Shown here: piece after piece, positions 8,394 through 16,143 of the stretch
How positions within the stretch are numbered: the first letter of the stretch is position 1
Layout: every line of letters begins with the position of its first letter
DNA from: CAWDZK01 sp963726615
GTDB taxonomy: Bacteria > Actinomycetota > Actinomycetes > JACCUZ01
Direction: 5' to 3'
Length of the DNA: 64,000 bases
Assembly (NCBI GenBank): GCA_963726615.1
Contig: CAVSCX010000003.1
Location: 434,001 to 498,000 of the forward strand
Notes under the pieces: model-generated
Told to the model about the DNA's origin: nothing
Seen by the model: only the letters and a program-made list of their open reading frames with translations
Database searches by the model: none
Made by a program: the position numbers and the translations under genes

Positions 8394-9212
8394 TCAGCCG
8401 CCGGCAGCCAGCTCGCGGCCGCGGTCGCGGGCAGCCTCGAGCGCGGAGAGCATCGCGGCGCGCACGCCGTGGTTCTCCAGCTCGCGGATCGCGTTGATCG
8501 TGGTGCCCGCCGGCGACGTCACGGCCTCGCGCAGCGTCACCGGGTGCTGGCCGGAGTCCCGCAGCATCACGGCTGAGCCGATCGCGGTCTGCACGATGAG
8601 GTCGTGGGCCACCTGGCGCGGCAGCCCCAAGAGGATGCCGGCATCGGTCATCGCCTCGACCAGGTAGAAGAAGTACGCGGGTCCGCTGCCCGACAGGGCC
8701 GTCACGGCGTCCTGCTGCGACTCGGGCACCCGGATGGTCCGGCCCACCGGCGAGAAGATCGCCTCGGTGCGCGCCATGTGCTCCTCGCTCGCGTGGGCGC
8801 CGGCCGAGATCGCACTCATCGCCTCGTCGACGAGCACCGGGGTGTTCGACATGACCCGCACCACGGGTGTGCCCGGGGCGAGGCGCGCCTCGAGGAAGGA
8901 GGTGGTGATGCCCGCCGCGGCCGACACCACCAACCGGTCCGGGGGCGTGTGCGGCGCCACCTCGTCCAGCAGGGCGGCCATGTCCTGCGGCTTGACGGTG
9001 AGGATCAGGGTCTCCGCCCGACCGGCTGCCTCCTCGGAGGACACCACCTCGACACCGTGCCGCTCGCGCAGCGCGGCCGCCCGTTCCGGCCGGCGCGCGC
9101 TGACGAGCACGTCGCCCACCGGCGTACCGCTGCGCAGCATCCCCGACAGGAGCGCCTCGCCCATCTTGCCCGCGCCGAGAACCGCCGTCCGCCGACCGGT
9201 AGCTGCAGTCAT
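8394..9212 (-). CDS. proC: Pyrroline-5-carboxylate reductase
   Basis: 272 residues. The N-terminal Rossmann fold shows AVLGAGKMGEALLSGML and the later NADPH-binding region SARRPERA. The family signature near the C-terminus is LSGSGPAYFFYLVEAM. It reduces 1-pyrroline-5-carboxylate to proline with NAD(P)H in the cytoplasm. The ATG at 9212 has GGGAGG just upstream; longer readings to 9314 lack a start signal and overlap the preceding gene. It lies 17 bp downstream of proline dehydrogenase on the same strand, so the two are probably one transcript, which places the forming and degrading steps of the proline cycle together. Confidence 0.95.
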   Translation of the reverse strand: MTAATGRRTAVLGAGKMGEALLSGMLRSGTPVGDVLVSARRPERAAALRERHGVEVVSSEEAAGRAETLILTVKPQDMAALLDEVAPHTPPDRLVVSAAAGITTSFLEARLAPGTPVVRVMSNTPVLVDEAMSAISAGAHASEEHMARTEAIFSPVGRTIRVPESQQDAVTALSGSGPAYFFYLVEAMTDAGILLGLPRQVAHDLIVQTAIGSAVMLRDSGQHPVTLREAVTSPAGTTINAIRELENHGVRAAMLSALEAARDRGRELAAGG

Positions 9213-9229
9213 CGGTGCGCCTCCCTGGT

Positions 9230-10159
9230 CTACCCCTTGGTCAGGACCGAGCGTAGGAACAGTGCGAGGTTGGCGGGCTTCTCGGCCATCCTTCGGACCA
9301 GATAGCCGTACCACTCCTCGCCGTAGGGGAGGTAGACGCGCATCCGCTGCCCGGTCGCGGCGATCCGCTCCTGCTCGTGAGGGCGGATCCCGAACAGCAT
9401 CTGGAACTCGTAGCTGTCCGGGGCGCGGTCGTTCCGGCGGGCCAGGTCCTCACCGATGGCGACCAGCCGAGGGTCGTGCGTCGCCAGCATCGGGTAGCCG
9501 TCGCCGGCCATCAGCACCTTGAGGGCGCGGACGTAGGCCTTGTCGACCGCGCGCCGGCCCTGGAACGCGACCGACTCGGGCTCCTTGTAGGCGCCCTTGC
9601 ACAGCCGCACCCGCGAGCCGGCGTGAGCCAGGTCCTTGCAGTCGGCCTCGGTGCGGTGCAGGTAGGCCTGCAGGACGGCCCCGGTCTCGGGGAAGTCCTG
9701 CCGCAGCTCGGAGAGGATCCCCAGCGTCGAGTCGGTGGTGGTGTGGTCCTCCATGTCGAGGGTGACCGTGGTGCCGGCCGCGTCTGCTGCCTCGCAGATG
9801 GCGCGGGCATTGTCGAGCGCCACCTTCTCGCCGTCGCCGGGCAGCGCCTGGCCGACGGCGGACAGCTTGACCGACACCTCGGCGCCGCTGGTCAGACCGT
9901 CCTGGCCCAGCAGGTCGAGCAGCCGGAGGTACGTCTCCTTGGTCGCCGTCGCCTGGGCCAGGTCCAGCGTGTCCTCGCCGAGGTGGTCCAGCGAGACGAG
10001 CAGACCCTTGTCGACGAGCAGCCGGGTCGTGTGGACGGCCTCCTCGGACGTGGTCCCGGGCACGTAGCGCGCGACCACCGAACGGGAGACCGGAGCCGTC
10101 TCGACCAGGTGCCGGATCCGCCGGCTGCGGGACATCGACAGCAGCACACGGCGCAGCAA
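9230..10159 (-). CDS. Proline dehydrogenase
   Basis: 309 residues, the size of monofunctional ProDH enzymes that oxidise proline to pyrroline-5-carboxylate with FAD and pass electrons to the membrane quinone pool. Conserved blocks include VSVKLSAVG, TLDMEDH, RVRLCKGAYKEP, LATHDPRLV, QMLFGIRP and the C-terminal YLPYGEEWYGYLVRRM. TTG at 10159 is chosen because GAGGAGG lies nine bases upstream and homologues begin with this leucine; a TTG at 10168 would sit directly on the ribosome-binding site. No P5C dehydrogenase gene is next to it here; instead proC follows. Confidence 0.9.
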   Translation of the reverse strand: MLRRVLLSMSRSRRIRHLVETAPVSRSVVARYVPGTTSEEAVHTTRLLVDKGLLVSLDHLGEDTLDLAQATATKETYLRLLDLLGQDGLTSGAEVSVKLSAVGQALPGDGEKVALDNARAICEAADAAGTTVTLDMEDHTTTDSTLGILSELRQDFPETGAVLQAYLHRTEADCKDLAHAGSRVRLCKGAYKEPESVAFQGRRAVDKAYVRALKVLMAGDGYPMLATHDPRLVAIGEDLARRNDRAPDSYEFQMLFGIRPHEQERIAATGQRMRVYLPYGEEWYGYLVRRMAEKPANLALFLRSVLTKG

Positions 10160-10347
10160 CGGGGCCAACCTCCTCGGAACGGCACGACCTCGGCGTCGTG
10201 CGCCGGCTCAGGCTAGCGCCGCGCCCGAGCCGCTCGTCCGCGGGCCTTGCGCGAGCCGCGGGGATGTTTCGCAGGGCGTGTGACGGGCACCACATCGACC
10301 GTCCTCTGCGACCGCTCGTGGCCGCAGCACTGCACGGGAGGTCGGCG

Positions 10348-11919
10348 ATGAGCGGGGTCCAGACCGGAACGATCGAGACGAACATCCCGGCCCGGATGGA
10401 CCGGCTGCCCTGGTCCCGATGGCACTGGCTGGTGGTGATCGGGCTCGGCACCGTCTGGATCCTGGACGGGCTCGAAGTCACCATCGTGGGCTCGATCGCC
10501 GGCCGCCTCACCGAGAAGGGCAGCGGGCTGGCCATCTCGCAGAGCCAGATCGGCATCGCGGCCGGCGTGTACGTGGCCGGCGCCTGTCTTGGCGCGCTGT
10601 TCTTCGGCTACCTCACCGACCGCCTCGGCCGGAAGAAGCTCTTCCTCATCACCCTGGCGGTCTATCTGACGGCCACGGTGCTCACCGCGTTCTCGATGAA
10701 CCCGATGTGGTTCTTCGTCTGCCGCTTCTTCACCGGCGCCGGTGTCGGCGGCGAGTACGCCGCCATCAACTCTGCCATCGACGAGTTGATCCCGGCCCGC
10801 GTGCGCGGCCGGGTCGACCTCATCATCAACGGCTCCTTCTGGCTCGGCACCGCACTCGGCGCCGCGCTCTCGGTCTTCCTGCTGAACGAGAACTTCTTCG
10901 CCAAGGACCTCGGCTGGCGGATCGCCTTCGGGCTCGGCGCCGTCCTCGGCATCGGCATCCTCTTCGTCCGCCGCAACGTGCCGGAGAGCCCGCGCTGGAT
11001 GTTCATCCACGGGAAGGAGAAGGGCGCCGAACGGATCGTCCGCGACATCGAGAGCAAGGTCGAGGACTCCATCGACGAGCGGCTCCCGAAGGCCGACGAC
11101 AGTGACGACTACCTGAGGGTCCGGCAGCGCAAGACCATCGGCTTCGGCGAGATCGCGAGGACCGCGTGGACGCTCTACCCGAAGCGATTCGTGCTCGGCC
11201 TCTCGCTGTTCATCGGCCAGGCGTTCCTCTACAACGCGGTCTTCTTCACCTTCGCCCTCGTGCTCACCGACATCGTCAAGGTGGACACCGCGATGGCCCC
11301 CTGGTACCTCATCCCGCTGGCGATCGGGAACTTCGCCGGCCCGCTGCTGCTGGGACGCCTGTTCGACACTGTCGGCCGGCGCGTCATGATCTCGACGACC
11401 TACGTCGTCTCCGGTCTGGTCCTGATCCTCACCGGGGTCCTCTTCAACAACGGCTCGTTGAGCGCGAACACCCTCACCCTCATGTGGTGCATCGTCTTCT
11501 TCTTCGCCTCGGCGGGTGCCAGCGCGGCGTACCTCACCGTGTCGGAGATCTTCCCGATGGAGACCCGGGCGATGGCGATCGCCTTCTTCTACGCGGTCGG
11601 CACCGGCCTGGGGGGCATCATCGGCCCGATCATGTTCGGCCGCTTCATCGAGCAGGGCAAGGCCCAGGTCGTGAACGGCTACTACATCGGCGCCGGCCTG
11701 ATGATCGCGGCCGGCATCGTGGCTGCGTTCCTCGCTGTGAACGCGGAGCAGCGCTCCCTCGAGGACATCGCCGAGCCGCTCACCGCGGAGGACGCCAAGC
11801 GCGAGACGGGCGGGCCGTCCAGCGACCGCTCGCCCAGCGGCGACCGCGGCATCGACCTGCGCGACCGGGAGGGCGCGGGTACCGGGCCGGCGACCAGCTC
11901 GATGCGCCGGTACCACTAG
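10348..11919 (+). CDS. MFS metabolite:proton symporter
   Basis: 523 residues with twelve predicted membrane segments. The sugar/metabolite porter signature is GYLTDRLGRKKLFLI in the loop after segment 2 and its counterpart RLFDTVGRRVMI in the second half. FFTGAGVGGEYAAINSAIDE resembles the segment 4 motif of sialate/aromatic-acid/dicarboxylate symporters. An extra hydrophilic loop of about 60 residues (RRNVPESPRWMFIHGKEK) precedes the second half. The C-terminus is a 50-residue hydrophilic tail. ATG at 10348 has GGGAGG seven bases upstream. It diverges from proline dehydrogenase; a role in proline or related uptake is possible but not shown. Confidence 0.85.
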   Translation: MSGVQTGTIETNIPARMDRLPWSRWHWLVVIGLGTVWILDGLEVTIVGSIAGRLTEKGSGLAISQSQIGIAAGVYVAGACLGALFFGYLTDRLGRKKLFLITLAVYLTATVLTAFSMNPMWFFVCRFFTGAGVGGEYAAINSAIDELIPARVRGRVDLIINGSFWLGTALGAALSVFLLNENFFAKDLGWRIAFGLGAVLGIGILFVRRNVPESPRWMFIHGKEKGAERIVRDIESKVEDSIDERLPKADDSDDYLRVRQRKTIGFGEIARTAWTLYPKRFVLGLSLFIGQAFLYNAVFFTFALVLTDIVKVDTAMAPWYLIPLAIGNFAGPLLLGRLFDTVGRRVMISTTYVVSGLVLILTGVLFNNGSLSANTLTLMWCIVFFFASAGASAAYLTVSEIFPMETRAMAIAFFYAVGTGLGGIIGPIMFGRFIEQGKAQVVNGYYIGAGLMIAAGIVAAFLAVNAEQRSLEDIAEPLTAEDAKRETGGPSSDRSPSGDRGIDLRDREGAGTGPATSSMRRYH

Positions 11920-11937
11920 GCACCCGGTCGGCGTGGG

Positions 11938-12672
11938 CTAGGCGGAACGGCGGCGCAGGGTGGCCGCCCCGAGGCCCAGCGCCAGGACCATGGCGCCGAC
12001 GACGACGCCCAGGTCGACCCACGTGCCCGTGGCGACCTCGGCGTTGGTCGTCACGTCGCGCAGGGCGTCGACGGCGTAGGACAGCGGCAGGGCCGACGAG
12101 ACCGCGTGCAGCACGTCGGGCATCTGGTCGCGCGGCACCAGCAGGCCGCAGAGAAGGAACTGCGGCAGGACGAACGCGGGCATGAACTGCACGGCCTGGA
12201 ACTCCGAGCTGGCGAACGCGCTGACGAAGAGGCCGAGCGCGGTCCCGAGCAGGGCGTCGGCCAGGGCGACGACCACGAGCAGCCAGCTCGGTCCGACCAC
12301 GTCGAGGCCGAACCAGGTCAGCGAGAGCACGCTGACCAGGCCGGCCTGCACGACGGCCACCGCGCCGAACGCGAGGGCGTAGCCGGCCAGCAGGTCAAGC
12401 TTGCCCAGCGGCATCGTGAGCAGCCGCTCCAGCGTCCCGGACGTCCTCTCCCGAAGGGTCGCGATGCTGGTGACGAGGAACATCACGACGAACGGGAAGA
12501 CGCCCAGCAGCGGCGCCCCGATCCGGTCGAAGGTGGGCGTTCCCTCGAAGACCCAGGCGAGCAGACCGACAAGGACGCACGGCACCACCAACATCATCGC
12601 GATCGTGCGCGGGTCGTGCCGTAGCTGACTGAGCACTCGTCGTGCGGTGGCGAGTGTGCGGCGGGCGTTCAT
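11938..12672 (-). CDS. ABC-2 type transporter permease
   Basis: 244 residues with six predicted membrane segments typical of ABC-2 exporters. They include IAMMLVVPCVLVGLLAWVF near the start and the ERTSGTLERLLTMPL coupling-helix motif after the second segment, plus QFLLCGLLVPRDQMPDVL and the YAVDALRDV segment. It forms the membrane part of a drug or lipid exporter with the ATPase encoded just upstream. Its ATG overlaps the stop of the ATPase gene (ATGA), and GGGAG precedes it. Likely last gene of the unit tetR-ATPase-permease. Confidence 0.85.
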   Translation of the reverse strand: MNARRTLATARRVLSQLRHDPRTIAMMLVVPCVLVGLLAWVFEGTPTFDRIGAPLLGVFPFVVMFLVTSIATLRERTSGTLERLLTMPLGKLDLLAGYALAFGAVAVVQAGLVSVLSLTWFGLDVVGPSWLLVVVALADALLGTALGLFVSAFASSEFQAVQFMPAFVLPQFLLCGLLVPRDQMPDVLHAVSSALPLSYAVDALRDVTTNAEVATGTWVDLGVVVGAMVLALGLGAATLRRRSA

Positions 12673-13454
12673 GCCGGGCTCCCTGCTCTGTAGGTGTCGT
12701 TGTCGGCCTGGTCGGCCTGGTCGGCCTGGTCGGCCTGGTCGACGAGAGCGAGGAAGGCGGCCTCGACGTCCCGCGCCCCGGTGCGCTCGAGCACGCCGTC
12801 GAGGGTGTCGTCGGCGAGGAGGTGCCCCTCGCGGAGCAGCAGCAGCCGGTCGCAGTGCGCGGCCTCGTCCATGACGTGACTGCTCACGAGCAGCGTCCGG
12901 CCCTGTTCCGCCAGCTTGCGGAACAGGGTCCACAGGTCCCGGCGCAGCACCGGGTCGAGGCCGACGGTGGGCTCGTCCAGCACGAGCAGCTCCGGCTCGC
13001 CCAGCAGCGCCGCCGCGAGCGAGACCCGCGCCTCCTGACCGCCTGACAGCCGGCCGACCACGGCGTCGGCATGGCTGGCCAGGCCGACCTCGGCGATGAC
13101 GCGCTCGACGTCGGAGCCGGGCGCCCCGAGCACCGCGGCGAAGTACCGCAGGTTCTCGCGCACGGTGAGGTCGCCGTACACGGACGGGGCCTGGGTGACG
13201 TACCCGATCCGGTGCCGCAGCGGTGCCGAGCCCGCGGGCTCGCCGAGCACCTCGACCGTGCCGCCGGCCACCACCTGCACGCCGACCACCGAGCGGATCA
13301 ACGTCGACTTCCCGCCGCCGCTGGGGCCGAGCAACCCGGTCACCGTCCCGCGCGGGACGGAGAGGGACACGTCGTCCAGCGCAACCCGGCCGCCACGGAC
13401 CACCCGCAGGTGGTCGACGACGACCGCGGCAGCGCCGCTGTTGTTATTCATCAT
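12669..13454 (-). CDS. ABC transporter ATP-binding protein
   Basis: 261 residues. Walker A is GPSGGGKST, the signature is LSGGQEARVSLA, Walker B is LLVLDEPTVGLD and the switch His is in VSSHVMDEA. The family is that of DrrA-type drug or lipid export ATPases. The start is the ATG at 13454, directly followed by a second ATG at 13451. A longer reading to 13490 would run through the promoter. The gene appears to be transcribed without a leader from a promoter whose -10 region and start codon lie under a perfect palindrome. This links its expression to the TetR regulator encoded immediately upstream. The C-terminus carries the DQA repeat. Confidence 0.88.
   Translation of the reverse strand: MMNNNSGAAAVVVDHLRVVRGGRVALDDVSLSVPRGTVTGLLGPSGGGKSTLIRSVVGVQVVAGGTVEVLGEPAGSAPLRHRIGYVTQAPSVYGDLTVRENLRYFAAVLGAPGSDVERVIAEVGLASHADAVVGRLSGGQEARVSLAAALLGEPELLVLDEPTVGLDPVLRRDLWTLFRKLAEQGRTLLVSSHVMDEAAHCDRLLLLREGHLLADDTLDGVLERTGARDVEAAFLALVDQADQADQADQADNDTYRAGSPA
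12703..12738 (-). repeat. Four tandem 9-base units near the ATPase C-terminus
   Basis: Four perfect copies of TCGGCCTGG encode four consecutive DQA tripeptides close to the C-terminus of the ABC ATPase. The stretch is hydrophilic and outside the nucleotide-binding domain. Slippage could alter its length without breaking the frame. Confidence 0.8.
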
Positions 13455-13464
13455 GTGATGAATA
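13445..13464. promoter_or_regulatory. Perfect palindromic operator, probable TetR target
   Basis: TATTCATCA and TGATGAATA form a perfect 9-bp inverted repeat around a TG centre. It is strikingly AT-rich for this genome. It covers the last bases of the -10 region, the predicted transcription start and both ATG codons of the ABC ATPase gene. The gene for a TetR regulator ends 46 bases upstream. Binding would block transcription; induction by a transported ligand is inferred. Confidence 0.75.
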
Positions 13465-13490
13465 GTGCCGGGCGTCCGGGCTCCCGTCAA
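13462..13490 (-). promoter_or_regulatory. Promoter of the ABC exporter genes
   Basis: On the minus strand TTGACG (13490-13485) is followed by a 17-base spacer and CACTAT (13467-13462). The expected start of transcription is the A of the ATG at 13454, eight bases downstream, so the mRNA would be leaderless. Confidence 0.65.
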
Positions 13491-13509
13491 CCCCCCACAT
13501 CGCGACGGC

Positions 13510-14100
13510 TCAGCCGACGAGGTAGCGCTGCACGGTGGGGGCGATGAGGGCCACGACCTCGTCGGCGGGAGCCGAGGCGAGCGGTTCCATCCGGATCACG
13601 TGCCGCAGCAGGACGACCCCCACCATCTGCGCGGCGGCCGCCTGGACCCGCAGCGCGTCCTCCTGCCCCACGGCGACGGCGACGCGCCCGAGCAGGGCGG
13701 ACCCGACGAACTCGCGCAGCGTGGCAGCGCCCTGCTCGCCGGTAATGGCCGAGCGCAGCAGGCCCAGCATCGGGCTGCGGAACTCCGGCTGCTCCCAGAG
13801 GCTGAGGAACATCGCCACCAGGCGCTCCCCCACCCCGTCGGGATCGCCCGCCAGCACCTGCGGCAGCCGTTCGGCCGGGTCGAACGGCAGCTCCATGGCG
13901 GCGACGAAGACCTGCTCCTTGGTGCCGAAGTAGTGGTGCACCAGGGCCGGGTCGACATCCGCTCGGCGGGCGATGCCGCGCAGGCTCGCCCCGGAGTAGC
14001 CGCGCTCGGCGAACAGCTCACGGGCGGCGTCGAGGATCGCCGTACGCCGGTCACCGCCGTCGGCCGGCCGTCCCGGCCCTCGACGGGCCGCGGTGGTCAT
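13510..14100 (-). CDS. TetR family transcriptional regulator
   Basis: 196 residues. The N-terminal helix-turn-helix domain (about 18-64) reads RTAILDAARELFAERGYSGASLRGIARRADV followed in the next stretch by DPALVHHYFGTKEQVF, a classic TetR DNA-binding domain. The C-terminal half is helical and matches the TetR_C_17-like ligand-binding domains of actinobacterial drug-exporter regulators. It lies upstream of and in line with the ABC exporter genes. A perfect palindrome between them is the obvious binding site. The ligand is unknown. Confidence 0.88.
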   Translation of the reverse strand: MTTAARRGPGRPADGGDRRTAILDAARELFAERGYSGASLRGIARRADVDPALVHHYFGTKEQVFVAAMELPFDPAERLPQVLAGDPDGVGERLVAMFLSLWEQPEFRSPMLGLLRSAITGEQGAATLREFVGSALLGRVAVAVGQEDALRVQAAAAQMVGVVLLRHVIRMEPLASAPADEVVALIAPTVQRYLVG

Positions 14101-14267
14101 GAGCCCGGTCCGGTCACGCCAACCATCCTGCCCGACACGTGCCCGTGCCGCCGGACGTCAGGCACCGTTCCGCCGCCGTGCACCGGCAGCGCAGATCACG
14201 GGCGGGGACCTTGCCGCCCGGTGGAACAGCGGGCAGAGTCCTCCTACCCGAGCCGGGGAGGCGCCTG

Positions 14268-14630
14268 ATGGGAAAGCTGTTGGTGCACGTCACGTGCGGA
14301 CCGGAGGCGCCGACTCGCGCGGCGCTGGGCCTGCTCGTCGCCAAGGCGGGTGTCGACGAGGGCCACGAGGTCAGTGTCTTCTTGGCCGGTGACGGGGTGC
14401 AGCTGATCCGGGACGCCGTCCTGGACTCCCTGCAGGGGCTGGGCACCGGGTCGCTGCGCGAGTCGTTCGACGCGGTCGTCAGCGGCGGTGGCCGCTTCTA
14501 CGTCTCCGGGATGTCCAGCAAGGCGCGGGGCGTCACCACCAGCGACCTGGCCGACAAGCCTGCGGAGACGGCCATGCCGGACCGCCTGGTACAGCTGGCG
14601 TTCGAGGCGGACCGCACGTTCACCTACTAG
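14268..14630 (+). CDS. DsrE-like small protein
   Basis: 120 residues with a DsrE/YchN-like fold: strand-helix pattern KLLVHVTCGPEAPTRAALG, then a GHEVSVFLAGDGVQLI segment, and GGRFYVSGMSSKARGV before the end. In the DsrE family a conserved Cys can carry persulfide; here the Cys in VTCGPE at residue 9 is at the end of the first strand. Close relatives are annotated as DsrE family or multidrug transporter-associated proteins. The ATG is preceded by GGGGAGG. The gene stands alone between tetR (divergent) and a convergent membrane protein gene. Confidence 0.75.
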   Translation: MGKLLVHVTCGPEAPTRAALGLLVAKAGVDEGHEVSVFLAGDGVQLIRDAVLDSLQGLGTGSLRESFDAVVSGGGRFYVSGMSSKARGVTTSDLADKPAETAMPDRLVQLAFEADRTFTY

Positions 14631-14676
14631 CCGGGTGGGGCCGCGGCGATCCGCGTCCGGCGCCGCGACCTGGCGC

Positions 14677-15702
14677 TCAGGACACTCGGATCCGCACGCC
14701 CAAGGCGCTGGCGATCAGCAGGGTCACTCCGGCGACGAGCAGCGAGCCGGCCGCCGACAGCGAACCCTCGGTCCAGTCGTGCAGCGCCTCCGGGACCACC
14801 AGCGTTGTCGCCAGCACGCCCGCAGCGAGCACCGACCAGCTCCGGGTCGACAGGTGGCCGAGGAACCCCGCCGCTGCGACCCCCGCCGACAGCAGGTAGG
14901 CGAGCCACTGGTTGTCGCCGTCGAGGACAGGCAGCTGGGCGCCGACCAGGGCGATCGCGGACGCCGTGGCCAGCGCGACCTCACGGTCGCGCACGAACGA
15001 CGTCAGCCCGAGGCCGGCCCAGGCCGCGCCGAGGGCGACCAGCGCCACCGCGTACGCCGACGAGCCGGGCTGGTCACCGACCTCGTCCACCAGCCCGGTC
15101 ACGAGCCCGATCGTGCCGGCCCACAGCCCCAGCTGTCCGACGAGCCCGGGCACGAGCCGGTAGCCGGCTGCCGCGACGACGAGGCCGACAGCGCTCGCCG
15201 ACACGAGCTCCCACCCGTCGACCCCGAGGCCGGCCGCGCCTGCCGCCGACGCGGCGGCAGACGTCCAGAGCACCGAGACCAGGCGCCGGCGGGCCGAGTC
15301 GGGCTCGTCACCCAGCCGGCGGACCGCCTGCCCGGACGACACCACGACGAACCAGCCGGCTGCCACCAGTACCGCTGCCAGGCCGGCCAGGATCGTCACC
15401 CGGGCCGCGTCGCCGAGGTCGTCCCACCCGCTGGTGAGGAAGAGCGCCCCTGCACCGAGCAACAGCGCGGCCCCCAGGTAGCCCGCGATCTCCGCGAGCC
15501 GGCCCCCTTGCCGCGCACCCTGACGCGACATCGCCGCGGGGCCAGGTGCTGCCGGAGCGACGCCGAGGACGGCGGCGACCCTGGCGGCCTGGGCGTCGCT
15601 GAGCGTGCCCTCGGTCACCAGCTCGACCAGCGCGGCCTCGACCACGGGGTCGGACGCGGGCGTGCGGGCGGGGCCGTCCGGTGCGGAGCGGTGCTCGGTC
15701 AT
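14677..15702 (-). CDS. Polytopic membrane protein, DUF2157-like
   Basis: 341 residues. The first 70 residues are hydrophilic (VVEAALVELVTEGTLSDAQAARVAAVL) and resemble the short helical domain that starts DUF2157-type proteins. The rest is a run of about ten hydrophobic segments with few charged residues, beginning GYLGAALLLGAGALFLTSGWDDLGD. The WDDLGD after a first membrane pair is typical of that group. No catalytic motif is seen. ATG at 15702 is the first start that fits; the reading further upstream has no start signal. Function unknown; a membrane-bound sensory or structural role cannot be told apart. Confidence 0.6.
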   Translation of the reverse strand: MTEHRSAPDGPARTPASDPVVEAALVELVTEGTLSDAQAARVAAVLGVAPAAPGPAAMSRQGARQGGRLAEIAGYLGAALLLGAGALFLTSGWDDLGDAARVTILAGLAAVLVAAGWFVVVSSGQAVRRLGDEPDSARRRLVSVLWTSAAASAAGAAGLGVDGWELVSASAVGLVVAAAGYRLVPGLVGQLGLWAGTIGLVTGLVDEVGDQPGSSAYAVALVALGAAWAGLGLTSFVRDREVALATASAIALVGAQLPVLDGDNQWLAYLLSAGVAAAGFLGHLSTRSWSVLAAGVLATTLVVPEALHDWTEGSLSAAGSLLVAGVTLLIASALGVRIRVS

Positions 15703-15749
15703 GGCACCAGGGTGCCCTGGGGGCGCCACGGCCGCCCGAGTACGCCTAC

Positions 15750-15960
15750 TCACCCGGATCCGGCCGCGGGGTCGCCGGCGACGCGGTAGCTGAACCGGTA
15801 CCGCTCACGGTCGGTGAGGTGCTGCACCAGCCCGACCAAGAGGTGCCGGACGGCACGAGTGCCCGGCGGAGCCGCTCCTCCTCGAGCCCATCGGCCTCCT
15901 TCAGGACTCGCGGGCGAAGCGAAGGAATGTCAGGGCAGTCTCGAGCTCGCCGACGTCGTT
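15750..15960 (-). pseudogene. Decayed coding remnant (gap 15703-16044)
   Basis: This 342-base gap holds no intact gene. On the minus strand three short protein-like stretches lie in different frames: GELETALTFLRFARES (stop near 15901), LKEADGLEEERLRRALVPSG around 15845-15900, and HLLVGLVQHLTDRERYRF ending at TGA 15752-15750. Their composition is like that of real soluble proteins rather than of shadow frames, so a gene broken by frameshifts is likely. No family is recognised. The rest of the gap shows only the leader peptide signal described at 16045. Confidence 0.3.
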
Positions 15961-16044
15961 CCGGGGGGACCGGAAACTCGGTGGCGCGCGCATCCCGGAG
16001 GTGGTGGGCTCGAGCACACCCCCGTCCCGACCCCAGGAGCTCCC

Positions 16045-16143
16045 GTGCGCGCAGCCTTCACGCCCCGGCCCGCAGTTCTCCCTCGGCGACTGGACGTGAA
16101 CGCTCTTGCGATATCTCAACCTGGGGATCGTCGCGCATGTTGA
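16045..16143 (+). CDS. Possible leader peptide overlapping the OtrA-like gene
   Basis: A GTG at 16045 has a good ribosome-binding site, AGGAG at 16035-16039, five bases upstream. It opens a 32-codon frame (MRAAFTPRPAVLPRRLDVNA and onward) that ends at TGA 16141-16143, inside the ribosomal-protection gene that itself has no ribosome-binding site before its TTG at 16106. This fits a leader peptide coupled to the main gene, as known for other ribosome-targeting resistance genes. The alternative is that a one-base change split an N-terminal extension: dropping one base near 16105 would join the two frames. Confidence 0.35.
   Translation: MRAAFTPRPAVLPRRLDVNALAISQPGDRRAC

Noticed and set aside
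12703..12738. 9-base tandem repeat considered as regulatory iteron or array
   Set aside because: It lies inside the ATPase coding frame and simply encodes DQA repeats.
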